DNA of 64,000 nucleotides from Dehalococcoidia bacterium (GTDB lineage: Bacteria; Chloroflexota; Dehalococcoidia; Lucifugimonadales; GCA-002694895), in contig JAPYRX010000006.1 in the NCBI GenBank assembly GCA_029936815.1, positions 39,182 to 103,181 of the forward strand, given 5' to 3'. The notes under the pieces were generated by a model, which ran no database searches, was not told the origin of the DNA, and saw nothing but the letters and a program-made list of their open reading frames with translations. Each line of letters opens with the position of its first letter. Positions within the stretch are counted from its first letter, which is position 1. The position numbers and the translations under genes are program-made. Of this stretch, positions 28,001 through 36,469 are shown in pieces.

Positions 28001-28834
28001 TTATTTAATAGAAAATGCTATTGCTATACAACCAGGACCTGCGTGAGTTCCAACTACGGGTCCTATTCCTGTTATTGTTATAGGCTGATCTAAGTTTTTA
28101 GTATTTAGTTGTTCAATTATTTCATTGGCTGTTTCAGGTACATTTCCATGTAGAATTGCTATTTCTGACACCGAATTAATATCACCCATATCTTTTATCA
28201 TTGTAGATATAGCTTTTTTTATTGTTCTAGCTCTGCTATGAGGAACAATTTCTCCATTTACTGTTGTTACAATTGCTTTAATGCTTAAAATTGAACCAAG
28301 TAATGCTTTAGCTTTTCCTATTCGCCCACCTCTTCTGAGAAATTCCATTGTATCCATTGCTACAAATACTTTGGTTTTAGCCGAAGTATCTAATGCGATT
28401 TTTTCTAATTCTTCTAAAGATTTTGCGGTCTTAGCAGCTCTTGCTGCACTCATGGCCGTCAATCCTTGAGCCATAGATGCTGTTCCTGTGTCAACAATTT
28501 TTATTTTTTTTGTATCTAGTATTTTTATTGCTTGCTCTGCAGAATTTATTGTTCCACTTAATTTTGCAGACACATGTACGGATAATATCTCAAAACCTTT
28601 TTTTAAAAGTTTATCATAGGCTTGAACAAAAGCATCAGGTGAGGGTTGAGAAGTTGACGGATGGTTAGGGTCAGTGTTTAAGCGATTGAAAAAATCTGTG
28701 TTTGATAATTCTATTCCATCTAGATATTGCTCGGTACCAAAAATAACTGTCAAAGGTATTACTGTAATATTAAGTTTTTTTGCTATTTCTGGTGAAATAT
28801 CTGAAACACTATCTGTTACTACTGCTAATTTCAT
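28001..28834 (-). CDS. DegV family fatty-acid-binding protein (FakB-like)
   Basis: This 277-residue protein has the DegV start AVVTDSVSDISPEIA and the conserved TSQPSPDAF, FVAMDTMEFLRRGGRIGKAKA and GTHAGPG motifs that hold the fatty acid. In Firmicutes such proteins present a fatty acid to FakA for phosphorylation. A FakA-like kinase is encoded at 47.6 kb in this window and PlsY at 22.8 kb, so a fatty-acid kinase route feeding phospholipid synthesis is likely. The gene stands alone on the minus strand, converging on the dipeptidase gene. Confidence 0.92.
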   Translation of the reverse strand: MKLAVVTDSVSDISPEIAKKLNITVIPLTVIFGTEQYLDGIELSNTDFFNRLNTDPNHPSTSQPSPDAFVQAYDKLLKKGFEILSVHVSAKLSGTINSAEQAIKILDTKKIKIVDTGTASMAQGLTAMSAARAAKTAKSLEELEKIALDTSAKTKVFVAMDTMEFLRRGGRIGKAKALLGSILSIKAIVTTVNGEIVPHSRARTIKKAISTMIKDMGDINSVSEIAILHGNVPETANEIIEQLNTKNLDQPITITGIGPVVGTHAGPGCIAIAFSIK

Positions 28835-28942
28835 TCCTACTCCTAATTCGTTAAAATCTATTTTTAATTAAATAGTTTGAATAGTGTAAAGTTTATATTA
28901 TTTATATTCAACCTAATAACAAATGAAAATTTTATTTAAAAA

Positions 28943-29596
28943 TCAGGCTTTGTTATATTTAAATGCTTTTGTTCTTTTAGGATAACAATTTTTGCAAATT
29001 TCACAAATTGTTCCATCACAACCTCTAGCTGTACAGTGCGATCTTCCATAAAATATAATCTGTAAATGTAACTTGTTCCAATTCTGTTTAGGAAATATTT
29101 GTTTTAAATCTTTTTCTGTGGCTGAGATATTTTTACCTTTTGTAAGCCCCCACCTTTGAGCAAGTCGATGAATGTGTGTGTCAACTGGGAATGCAGCATG
29201 ACCAAATCCTTGCGACATTACTACACCTGCAGTTTTGTGACCTACGCCAGGTAAATTTTCTAAATCAATAAAATTTCCAGGCACATTTCCATTGTGCTTT
29301 TCAACAAGTATTTTAGAAAGATTTGATATATTTAAAGATTTTTGTGGAGCTAATCCACATGGCCTGATGATTGAACGAATGTCTTTGATTTTGATTTGCA
29401 TCATTTTTTTTGCATTATTTGCTAAAGAAAATAAATGAGGAGTAACTTCATTTACTTTCTTATCAGTACATTGAGCACTAAGTAATACTGCAATCAGTAA
29501 TTCAAATTTGTTTTTGTGAATTAATGGAATCGGAGTTTTGGGATAGATTTCATTAAGGCGATTTAGAATGAAATTAGCACGATCTTTTTTTAACAT
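28943..29596 (-). CDS. nth: Endonuclease III (DNA glycosylase/AP lyase)
   Basis: This 217-residue enzyme removes oxidised pyrimidines. The helix-hairpin-helix LPGVGHKTAGVV supplies the catalytic lysine, and the aspartate is in FPVDTHIHRL. The C-terminal 4Fe-4S region reads CTARGCDGTICEICKNC. This gives five cysteines with spacing unlike the textbook C-x6-C-x2-C-x5-C; the likely ligands are the first and the last three (C-x9-C-x2-C-x2-C). The rest of the fold is standard. The gene shares a 233-bp divergent region with argC. Confidence 0.93.
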   Translation of the reverse strand: MLKKDRANFILNRLNEIYPKTPIPLIHKNKFELLIAVLLSAQCTDKKVNEVTPHLFSLANNAKKMMQIKIKDIRSIIRPCGLAPQKSLNISNLSKILVEKHNGNVPGNFIDLENLPGVGHKTAGVVMSQGFGHAAFPVDTHIHRLAQRWGLTKGKNISATEKDLKQIFPKQNWNKLHLQIIFYGRSHCTARGCDGTICEICKNCYPKRTKAFKYNKA

Positions 29597-29709
29597 TGTT
29601 TCAAACTCTATAGTAATGAATGTTTTATAAGGTAAATTATATTTTGTTATTTAAATATTAATTATGTATTAATTGGGTGTAAAGCTATTTAATGAATATC
29701 AAACAAATG

Positions 29710-29793
29710 TTTTTATAACTATTCAGACTATAACCATGATTTTTATTATAAAATTTATACATTAATACAAGTAGAAAAAAATAGTTATAAAAA
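29710..29793. promoter_or_regulatory. Pair of 14-bp inverted sites upstream of argC
   Basis: TTTTTATAACTATT at 29710-29723 recurs as its exact reverse complement at 29780-29793, with a 56-bp spacer. The second copy lies about 36 bp before the argC start. Two inverted copies of one site around a promoter could bind a dimeric regulator in a loop. I cannot match it to a known arginine box. The region is AT-rich. Confidence 0.4.
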
Positions 29794-29829
29794 GTATAAT
29801 TTTGGTTCTTAATTAATTCTCATAAAACA

Positions 29830-30855
29830 ATGATTAAAGTTGGAATAATAAATGTAACGGGGTACGGAGGAGCAGAATTGGCTAGACTCTTGTACAATCA
29901 TAAATCGGTTGAAATCGTAGAAGTTACGGGTAGAAGCATGGCAGGCAAGAGTTTAAGAGAAGTTTTCCCCCATCTATATGACATTGATATAGATATAAAA
30001 GAATCTATATCTCAGAAATGTGATGTCATATTTTCGGCTTTACCTCATGCAGCTAGCGCAGAGCAAATTAAAAACTTCGTGGATAAAGATGTGAAAATTT
30101 TAGATTTGAGTGCAGATTTTAGATTAAATAACTTAAATGAATATCGAAGATGGTATGACACGGAACACCCTATGCCTGAATATTTAGATGATTTTACATA
30201 TGGATTGACTGAAATATATCGAGATGAAATAAAAAATTCGAACTATATTGCTAACCCGGGATGTTTCCCTACATCTATATTATTAGCGTTGATCCCCGCT
30301 TTAAAATCTAAATTGATTAATCCACCTTTAGTGATTGATTCCAAAACTGGAGTCTCTGGAGCCGGGAGAAAACTATCTTTAAATACACATTTTTCAGAAA
30401 TAAATGAGAATGTAAAAGCTTATTCTGTGTTTGGACATCGCCATCTTTCGGAGATTTCTCAAGAATCTAATTTGATAGACGACAGATTTGAAAATAAAAT
30501 TACTTTCTTAGCACATTTAGTTCCTATGACAAGAGGGATTTTGACTACTATTTATGCTGATTACAATCATGATTTGATTAAAAATAGTGATCAATTAATA
30601 TATATATATCAAGACTTTTATAAAGATTCTCCGTTTATTAAAATAGTTGAAGAACCTCCATCAACAAAAAATACTTTAGGATCTAATTATTGTCATATAT
30701 TTCCTTATATTGAGCCTAATAGTGATAAATTAATATTATTAAGTTGCATTGATAACTTAGTGAAAGGAACTGCTGGTCAGGCTGTTCAGAATATGAATTT
30801 AATGTATGGATTAGAAGAAACAGAAGGTATCTTAGATCTCGCTTTATATCCATAA
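29830..30855 (+). CDS. argC: N-acetyl-gamma-glutamyl-phosphate reductase
   Basis: ArgC reduces N-acetylglutamyl phosphate to the semialdehyde in arginine synthesis. The 341-residue protein has the NADP motif VTGYGGAELARLL, the catalytic cysteine in NPGCFPTSILLAL, and the GVSGAGR and HRHLSEI segments. ATG 29830 is the first start in a conserved N-terminus. No other arg gene adjoins it. The upstream 233 bp is the largest protein-gene promoter gap in the window and contains the inverted 14-mers noted separately. Confidence 0.95.
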   Translation: MIKVGIINVTGYGGAELARLLYNHKSVEIVEVTGRSMAGKSLREVFPHLYDIDIDIKESISQKCDVIFSALPHAASAEQIKNFVDKDVKILDLSADFRLNNLNEYRRWYDTEHPMPEYLDDFTYGLTEIYRDEIKNSNYIANPGCFPTSILLALIPALKSKLINPPLVIDSKTGVSGAGRKLSLNTHFSEINENVKAYSVFGHRHLSEISQESNLIDDRFENKITFLAHLVPMTRGILTTIYADYNHDLIKNSDQLIYIYQDFYKDSPFIKIVEEPPSTKNTLGSNYCHIFPYIEPNSDKLILLSCIDNLVKGTAGQAVQNMNLMYGLEETEGILDLALYP

Positions 30856-30906
30856 ATTTATATAATTAATATTTGAAAAATATTATAATTATAATCTAAT
30901 TAATAT

Positions 30907-30981
30907 GGCCCCATCGTCTAATGGTTAGGACACCACCCTTTCAAGGTGGGGATACGGATTCGAATTCCGTTGGGGTCACCA
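30907..30981 (+). tRNA. tRNA-Glu (anticodon TTC), CCA encoded
   Basis: The acceptor stem GGCCCCA pairs with TGGGGTC (one G-T pair), and the D arm contains GTCTAATGGTTAGGAC. The anticodon stem ACCACC/GGTGG flanks loop CTTTCAA with anticodon TTC. The T arm is CGGATTCGAATTCCG. The discriminator A is followed by a genomic CCA. The gene ends 1 bp before the convergent thiS stop codon. Confidence 0.98.
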
Positions 30982-30982
30982 A

Positions 30983-31183
30983 TTATCCTCCTCCAACTGC
31001 ACGTACTATATCGACTTTATCATTACTTATTATTTTATTTTTATGCCAGTCAGACTTTTGAATAACTTTTTCATTTACAGCTACAGCTATAGTTTTAGAT
31101 TGTAGCCCTAATATATTCACCAAATCAGTAATAGAAATTGGTGTTTTAATTTTTGTATTTATTTCGTCGTTAATAAATATCAT
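30983..31183 (-). CDS. thiS: Thiamine sulfur-carrier protein ThiS
   Basis: This 66-residue ubiquitin-like protein ends in VGGG, giving the C-terminal Gly-Gly that is adenylated and thiocarboxylated. It donates sulfur for the thiazole ring made by ThiG. It overlaps the 3' end of thiE by 14 bp and is last in the run thiG-thiE-thiS. No thiF or thiO/thiH is adjacent. A general E1-like enzyme elsewhere could activate it. Confidence 0.92.
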   Translation of the reverse strand: MIFINDEINTKIKTPISITDLVNILGLQSKTIAVAVNEKVIQKSDWHKNKIISNDKVDIVRAVGGG

Positions 31184-31820
31184 TTTTCTTCATTAAAATA
31201 TTTTTTATAAGAGTAATAATTTTTTTAGGATTTTCTCTTTCAATTATACCTGATTTTATTGCAACTCCATCTGCACCGGCTTTAATTACTTTTGATGTGT
31301 TTTTTTCATTTATTCCACCTATCGCTAAAACAGGGTATATATATTTTTTTTTAATTATTGAAATTTTCTCTGCCCCTACAGGACGAATCCTTGGATGTGA
31401 TTTGGAACTGAAAACGGTACCAAAAATTAAATAATCTGGTGAGTATTCATTAATGCTAGGCATGCTATTTATATGCGTTGATTTTCCTATAACAAGCCTT
31501 TGATCTATTTGTTTGACTATGTCATTTTTCCATTCTGATTCTTTAATATGAATTCCGTCTGCTAAAGACTCATTTGCTAAATTGATATCAGAATTTATAA
31601 TTATATTAGATTTTGGATAGATGTTTTTTATTTTGTTGATGATATTTAATTTTTCTTTGTATTTATTTTTTTGAGTGTCTCTCAATTGAATAATATTTAC
31701 TCCTGATTCGATTGCCATTGATATAAAAATTTCAGCTTTATTTCTATTATCAAAATCTTTATACATATCTACTACTAGCATGAAGTAGTATTCTAAATTG
31801 AATTTATTTTTTTGGTACAT
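31170..31820 (-). CDS. thiE: Thiamine-phosphate synthase
   Basis: ThiE joins the hydroxymethylpyrimidine diphosphate and thiazole phosphate. The 216-residue barrel has IIQLRDT, INSDINLANESLADGIHI, GKSTHI, the IFGTVFSSKSH loop and the phosphate-binding PVLAIGGINEKN. It overlaps thiG by 17 bp upstream and thiS by 14 bp downstream, so translation is coupled. The N-terminus is slightly long (the barrel starts near residue 13), so an internal ATG at residue 14 or 19 could be used. Confidence 0.94.
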   Translation of the reverse strand: MYQKNKFNLEYYFMLVVDMYKDFDNRNKAEIFISMAIESGVNIIQLRDTQKNKYKEKLNIINKIKNIYPKSNIIINSDINLANESLADGIHIKESEWKNDIVKQIDQRLVIGKSTHINSMPSINEYSPDYLIFGTVFSSKSHPRIRPVGAEKISIIKKKYIYPVLAIGGINEKNTSKVIKAGADGVAIKSGIIERENPKKIITLIKNILMKKNDIY

Positions 31821-32598
31821 TTTTATTTATATCACTATTTGGACTACTTGTGGACCCCTGGTTAATTTTTGGAATTCTTCCAGCTAGAAATGCGTTTCTA
31901 CCTGCTGTAACTCCATATTTGAATGCTTCAGCCATTAAAGTTGGATTTTTAGCTTGTGCTATTGCTGTATTAACCAAAACACAATCTGCACCTAATTCCA
32001 TAGCTAGTGAGGCATCTGATGGCACAGCTAGTCCAGCGTCTACGACTACGGGCACATTGGATTGTTCGATTATTATTTTAATTTCTTCAATTGTATGTAT
32101 TCCGTTTCCTGAACCTATGGAAGAGCCTAATGGCATTACTGTAGCGCAACCTATTGTTTCAAGTTTTTTTGCTAATACTGGATCTGCGTTTATATATGGA
32201 AGGACTGTGAAATTATTCTTAATAAGATAATTCGCAGCTTCAAACGTTTGAACAGGGTCTGGCAACAAATATTTAGAGCCTGGTATAACTTCTAATTTTA
32301 TCCAATTTGTTCCTGTTAATTCTCTAGCAAGTTCGGCAGTGTATATTGCTTCTTTTGTTGTTTTTGCACCTGCAGTATTTGGAAGAAGCGTGTATTTATC
32401 CCAATCAAAGAAATCAAGAATAGATTTTTCTTTAGGGTTTTTCAGATCAAGCCTTCCAATTGCAACAGTAATTATTTCTGCCCCTGATGCTTCTATTGAA
32501 TTTGTCATTTCAAGATCAGATCGATGTCGGCCAGTCCCGATCATCAACCTTGATTTGAATTCTTTGTCTCCAATACTTAAAAGATCTTTGTTTTGCAT
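31804..32598 (-). CDS. thiG: Thiazole synthase
   Basis: ThiG makes the thiazole ring of thiamine from deoxyxylulose phosphate, ThiS thiocarboxylate and dehydroglycine. The 264-residue protein has the start SRLMIGTGRH, the NTAGAKTTKEAI loop, the Schiff-base lysine in WIKLEVIPGSKYLLPD and the phosphate loop GSSIGSGNGI. It begins 47 bp after the class III aminotransferase ends. I looked in that gap for a TPP riboswitch and it is too short to hold one, so the thi genes here appear not to have their own. Confidence 0.96.
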   Translation of the reverse strand: MQNKDLLSIGDKEFKSRLMIGTGRHRSDLEMTNSIEASGAEIITVAIGRLDLKNPKEKSILDFFDWDKYTLLPNTAGAKTTKEAIYTAELARELTGTNWIKLEVIPGSKYLLPDPVQTFEAANYLIKNNFTVLPYINADPVLAKKLETIGCATVMPLGSSIGSGNGIHTIEEIKIIIEQSNVPVVVDAGLAVPSDASLAMELGADCVLVNTAIAQAKNPTLMAEAFKYGVTAGRNAFLAGRIPKINQGSTSSPNSDINKNVPKK

Positions 32599-32641
32599 AA
32601 CATAATATTAATATTAGAAAATATTTATAATTTTAATTATC

Positions 32642-32661
32642 TGATTAAAGATCTTTAATCA
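32642..32661. repeat. 20-bp perfect palindrome over the stop of the class III aminotransferase
   Basis: TGATTAAAGA followed by its reverse complement spans the last codons and TAA stop of the minus-strand aminotransferase gene. There is no T-run after it on that strand. It could be a 3'-end hairpin or a coincidence. Confidence 0.35.
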
Positions 32662-34000
32662 CATTTTCAGTTCGTTCAACCAGATCATCTATTTCATTTT
32701 TGTTAACTGTGATAGGAGGAGCTAATTGTATTCCTATAGGGCTTGGGAGTCCAATCATTTTATATTTATTGTAAAGAGGCCCTAATTTTTTAGCAAGATT
32801 AGGGTACGGCTCTTTTGAATCTTTGTTTTTAACTATTTCTACAGCATTTAGAAGGCCTTTTCCGCCTCTAACGTGACCAACAATATCATACTTGTAAAGT
32901 TCTTCAAGTTTAGACATCAAGTAATCTCCCATTTGTTTGGAATTTTCAACAACATGTTCGTCTTCCATGATTTCCAGGGTTTTTACACCAGCAGCAGTTG
33001 ATGCTGGGTTTCCTCCGAATGTCATTAGATGTGTGAAAGTTTTACTCTCGTCGCCTATAAACGCATCTGAAATTTTCTTTGTTGCAATAGCGCCTCCAAT
33101 TGGAAGGTATCCACTTGTACACGCTTTAGCAAAAGTGATTATATCCGGTGTTACATCCCATTGTTCAATAGCAAACCAAGAGCCTGTTCTTCCAAATCCC
33201 GTAATAACTTCGTCAGAAATCATTAATACTCCATACTTGTCACATATCTCTCTAATCATTTGAAAATAAGCTTTGTTAGGTACATGTATTCCTGTGGCAG
33301 TTGAGATTGGTTCTGCAATGAAAGCAGAAACTGTAGATGGATTGTGGCCTAATATTGCTCTCTCAAGATCTTTAGCATATTCTTCACTAGCTTGCTCTTC
33401 TGATATTGTACTGAATCCATATCTGTAACTATCATAATTTGCAATTTTAACGCTACCTGGCATTAGAGGTTCAAACTCATAAGGCGGTCTCGTTCCACCT
33501 CCCATACTCATAGTCGCGTAAGTTGCTCCATGATATGAATTCCTTCGGCTGATTACTTTGTATCTTGAAGATTCCCCATTGTTAATATGGTACTTTCTAG
33601 CCATTTTAATTGCAGTTTCATTTGCTTCAGCTCCTCCTGAAACAAAAAATACTCTTGAATCTTTGTCAGGTGAATACGATGCGATTTTAGCCGAAAGTTT
33701 TGCTGTAGGAGGGCTAAAAGATCCCATAGGGGTGAAGCTTACTTCTTTCATTTGGGCATACGCTGCATCTGCTATATCAGTTCTTCCATGACCAAGATTA
33801 ACTAGCCAAAGACATGAAGTGGTATCATACCAAGGTTGGTCGTTTTCATCATAAAGCCATATACCTTCACCTTTGGTTATAGTTTTCAATCCTGTTTCTT
33901 CCGATATATCTCCAGCAGGTTTAGCATGAGGCCAAAAATGTTTTTGGGCCATTAATTTAATATCTTCTAACTCTGAACCTGACAATGGTTGTGTTGACAT
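32645..34000 (-). CDS. Class III PLP aminotransferase (omega-transaminase type)
   Basis: This 451-residue fold-type I enzyme has the PLP phosphate loop FVSGGAEANETAIKMARKY, SYHGATYATMSMGG, the DEVITGFGRTG aspartate motif and the Schiff-base lysine in TFAKACTSGYLPIGGA. The family moves amino groups from omega-amino acids or amines to pyruvate or 2-oxoglutarate. The substrate is not predictable. It sits 22 bp after the IlvE-like gene and they probably share a transcript. Confidence 0.9.
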   Translation of the reverse strand: MSTQPLSGSELEDIKLMAQKHFWPHAKPAGDISEETGLKTITKGEGIWLYDENDQPWYDTTSCLWLVNLGHGRTDIADAAYAQMKEVSFTPMGSFSPPTAKLSAKIASYSPDKDSRVFFVSGGAEANETAIKMARKYHINNGESSRYKVISRRNSYHGATYATMSMGGGTRPPYEFEPLMPGSVKIANYDSYRYGFSTISEEQASEEYAKDLERAILGHNPSTVSAFIAEPISTATGIHVPNKAYFQMIREICDKYGVLMISDEVITGFGRTGSWFAIEQWDVTPDIITFAKACTSGYLPIGGAIATKKISDAFIGDESKTFTHLMTFGGNPASTAAGVKTLEIMEDEHVVENSKQMGDYLMSKLEELYKYDIVGHVRGGKGLLNAVEIVKNKDSKEPYPNLAKKLGPLYNKYKMIGLPSPIGIQLAPPITVNKNEIDDLVERTENVIKDL

Positions 34001-34022
34001 AATTTAACTCCTATATTTTTAT

Positions 34023-34991
34023 TTATTGATATGTTTCCGTTCTCCAATGTGCATACCTTAAATCAATACCTCGAACAATGTTATGGTACAAACTTTGAAT
34101 TTCTTTTGAAATTTTTCCCGGGTTGTTACCTATACTATATCCGTCAATTTCTCCTATGAATTGAATTTCCCCTCCTGTTCCGCATATTAAAGATTCATCA
34201 GCAACGTAGAATTCTGTTCTGTCTATTTCTCTTTCTTCCACTTCTAATCCCAAATCGTCTTTTGAGAGCTGTATGATTGATTTTCTTGTTATACTGTCTA
34301 GTATGCCGGATGTAACATTTGGAGTTATGAGTTTCTCATCTTTTACCATGAAAACACAAGTGTACGTTGATTCTGCTACTTTTCCTTGAGTATTAAGAAT
34401 TAAAGATTGGTCATAATTATTAAGTCTTGCTTCTTCAGCGACATATCTTGAATTCTGATAATTAGCAATTGTTTTAATTCTTGGAGGCATTACATCATCA
34501 GATATTCTTCGCCATGAGCTAACATTAACATTCAACATATTATTGGAAGTTAGTAATGAGTCAATTGGTTTTGCTGTAATACACATATCTCCTAATCTGT
34601 CACCAGATGCCAAAAATCCCGGGGGGCCATCTCCAAAATATGCCAAAGGTTGCATATAAACATCTTCTTTGTACTTATTTTTTTTGATCAGTTCAATAAT
34701 TATGGATTTTAATTCCTCTATCTCTATTAAAGGATGCATTCTCATCATCTTCATGGATTCCATAAATCTTTTTAAATGCTCATTTAAGTGCAGGATGTAT
34801 ACCTGATCTTCTTCACTATTGTAATAACCTCTGATACCTTCAAATACCATGTTGATTGAGCTCCATCCTAACATTGATATAGGGAAATTAGCATCTTTAA
34901 ATTTCATGAACTCGCCTGATTTCCATACGTAATCCGGTTCAACATTTACTTCAAATGTATTTCTTTTTACATTTTCTACTTTCTTAACCAT
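34023..34991 (-). CDS. ilvE: Branched-chain amino-acid aminotransferase-like (class IV)
   Basis: This 322-residue fold-type IV PLP enzyme has the MVFEGIRGYYNSEEDQVYIL N-terminal region, the lysine near TIANYQNSRYVAEEARLNNYD (K in RIKTIANYQNS), VAESTYTCVFMVKD and the phosphate loop TSGILDSITRKSI. It matches the IlvE group that makes valine, leucine and isoleucine, though D-amino-acid or other (R)-amine transaminases share the fold. It is the first gene of a two-aminotransferase run. Its divergent promoter region contains the 32-bp palindrome described separately. Confidence 0.85.
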   Translation of the reverse strand: MVKKVENVKRNTFEVNVEPDYVWKSGEFMKFKDANFPISMLGWSSINMVFEGIRGYYNSEEDQVYILHLNEHLKRFMESMKMMRMHPLIEIEELKSIIIELIKKNKYKEDVYMQPLAYFGDGPPGFLASGDRLGDMCITAKPIDSLLTSNNMLNVNVSSWRRISDDVMPPRIKTIANYQNSRYVAEEARLNNYDQSLILNTQGKVAESTYTCVFMVKDEKLITPNVTSGILDSITRKSIIQLSKDDLGLEVEEREIDRTEFYVADESLICGTGGEIQFIGEIDGYSIGNNPGKISKEIQSLYHNIVRGIDLRYAHWRTETYQ

Positions 34992-35042
34992 AGTAACGTT
35001 TTAAATTAGAGTAAGAGAAAATAGAATAACATATAAATAGTT

Positions 35043-35048
35043 TATAAT
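35043..35048 (+). promoter_or_regulatory. -10 box for the rhodanese/PfkB genes
   Basis: A perfect TATAAT about 55 bp before the GTG start. No good -35 hexamer is visible 16-18 bp upstream, so a helper protein or an alternative element may be needed. The 32-bp palindrome begins inside this box. Confidence 0.45.
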
Positions 35049-35076
35049 GATATATTTATTAATAAATATATCATTA
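35045..35076. promoter_or_regulatory. 32-bp perfect palindrome overlapping the -10 box upstream of the rhodanese gene
   Basis: The half-site TAATGATATATTTATT is followed immediately by its exact reverse complement; the axis has no spacer. It lies between the divergent ilvE-like and rhodanese genes. It starts within the TATAAT at 35043-35048 and covers the expected transcription start. That position is typical of a repressor operator. It could also act as a hairpin at the RNA 5' end. Confidence 0.7.
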
Positions 35077-35102
35077 GTATCATTAAACATTTGGAGGATT
35101 TT

Positions 35103-35450
35103 GTGACGCCTACAAAAAACGATGGAGAACCATATAACAGAATTAACCCTAAGGAATTAAAAACTCTAATTGAAAAAAGCAATCCTAAAATCATTGATGT
35201 GAGAGAAGTTCACGAATATGATACTGGGCATATTAAATCATCAGAATTAATTCCATTACATACAGTGGAATCTTGGATTTCAAAGAATAATGAAATAAAC
35301 GAAAAAATATATTTTGTATGCCAAATGGGTGTTAGAAGTGCGCTTGCTTGTGAGATAAGCGCAGCTTATGGGATTGATGAAAGTTTCTTGTTTAATTTGG
35401 AAGGAGGAATGAATGAGTGGATTATTAATGGATTTGAGTTGAATAAATAG
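35103..35450 (+). CDS. Rhodanese-like single-domain sulfurtransferase
   Basis: This 115-residue protein starts at GTG 35103, 5 nt after GGAGG; the track's TTG at 35091 would include that ribosome-binding site. It has KIIDVREVHEYDTGHI and the active-site loop CQMGVRSA with the catalytic cysteine. Such proteins carry sulfane sulfur or act on thiosulfate. It is followed 10 bp later by a PfkB kinase and then the AhcY/MetK genes, so it may belong to sulfur amino acid metabolism. Confidence 0.9.
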   Translation: MTPTKNDGEPYNRINPKELKTLIEKSNPKIIDVREVHEYDTGHIKSSELIPLHTVESWISKNNEINEKIYFVCQMGVRSALACEISAAYGIDESFLFNLEGGMNEWIINGFELNK

Positions 35451-35460
35451 GAGTTTTAAT

Positions 35461-36417
35461 ATGTCTATAACCGTAGTTGGATCTGTAGCGTATGATACTG
35501 TAACCACATCATTTGGAAGAAGTGAGAGACAATTGGGTGGATCAGCAATATATTTTAGCCTGGCGGCTTCAAAGTTTACAAAAACTTTCCCCGTTGGAGT
35601 TTATGGCAATGATTTCAAGCAATCTGATCTTGAATTATTAGAAAGAAATTCAATTGATATTTCCAATTTAAGGAAAGAAGATGGATTAACGTTTTTTTGG
35701 GAAGGGCTATATGATAATGACGATATTAATAATCGCCAAACTTTAGCCACTGATTTAAATGTTTTTGAAAATTTTGTTCCGACACTGAATAAACCTGCAC
35801 AAAATTCAGAGGTGATTTTTTTAGCAAATATAAACCCCGAATTACAATTTGATGTTTTAGGGATTGCGAAAAATACTAACAGACACTCTTTTGTCGGGCT
35901 TGATACCATGGACCTTTGGATAAACTCTGCAGAAAAATCCTTAAAAAAAGTCATTACAAAATCTGATGTGATTATGATTGATCAATCTGAAGCTAGATTA
36001 TTATCAGGAGAAAACAATTTAAAAAATGCCGGACGTAAAATAATGAATTTAGGAGCGAAATGTGTTGTTATTAAAAAAGGTGAACACGGTGTTTTGATTT
36101 TTATAAATGATCATGAATATGCTCTACCCGGCTATTTAACTAATGATGTAAAAGATCCTACAGGTGCAGGCGATTCTTTTGCCGGTTCGTTTTTTGGATT
36201 TTTAGATAAATGTGCTTCTTACGAATCTAAAGATATATTTCATGCAAGTATTTTTGGAACTATTATTGCTTCGTATACTGTTGAGAATTTTGGTGTAAAA
36301 TCATTATTACTAATTGACGGAGAGATGATATACAAGAGGTATTTAGACTATATGAATCTTATAGGATACAAATATATTTATTCTGAAAATAAATTTAAAG
36401 ATTATTTAAATTTATAA
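35461..36417 (+). CDS. PfkB-family (ribokinase-type) kinase, possible adenosine kinase
   Basis: This 318-residue kinase has the N-terminal RQLGGSAIYFSLAAS, the middle VVIKKGEHGVL, and the anion-hole motif DPTGAGDSFAGSF with the catalytic aspartate. An AGGAG site precedes the ATG. PfkB proteins phosphorylate sugars or nucleosides. Because adenosylhomocysteinase and methionine adenosyltransferase follow on the same strand, adenosine released from S-adenosylhomocysteine is an attractive substrate. This is inference from position. An 11-bp-arm hairpin overlaps its stop codon. Confidence 0.82.
   Translation: MSITVVGSVAYDTVTTSFGRSERQLGGSAIYFSLAASKFTKTFPVGVYGNDFKQSDLELLERNSIDISNLRKEDGLTFFWEGLYDNDDINNRQTLATDLNVFENFVPTLNKPAQNSEVIFLANINPELQFDVLGIAKNTNRHSFVGLDTMDLWINSAEKSLKKVITKSDVIMIDQSEARLLSGENNLKNAGRKIMNLGAKCVVIKKGEHGVLIFINDHEYALPGYLTNDVKDPTGAGDSFAGSFFGFLDKCASYESKDIFHASIFGTIIASYTVENFGVKSLLLIDGEMIYKRYLDYMNLIGYKYIYSENKFKDYLNL
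36389..36415. repeat. Hairpin over the stop codon of the PfkB gene
   Basis: Perfect 11-nt arms (ATAAATTTAAA and its complement) flank loop GATTA and end in the TAA stop. No T-run follows, so it is at most a weak terminator or an RNA 3'-end stabiliser. Confidence 0.35.
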
Positions 36418-36453
36418 GAAGAGTTTATAGGTATTCTGTATTCAAATAAAATG

Positions 36454-36462
36454 TGCTAGAAT
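36454..36462 (+). promoter_or_regulatory. Extended -10 promoter for ahcY-metK
   Basis: TG-C-TAGAAT forms an extended -10 element; the expected start is near 36469. The -35 region is poor, as is common with extended -10 promoters. The predicted leader is about 75 nt long and begins with the hairpin described next. Confidence 0.5.
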
Positions 36463-36469
36463 TACTCGG

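Noticed and set aside
32599-32644. TPP riboswitch before the thi genes
   Set aside because: The gap is only 46 bp and lacks the conserved CTGAGA-type core.
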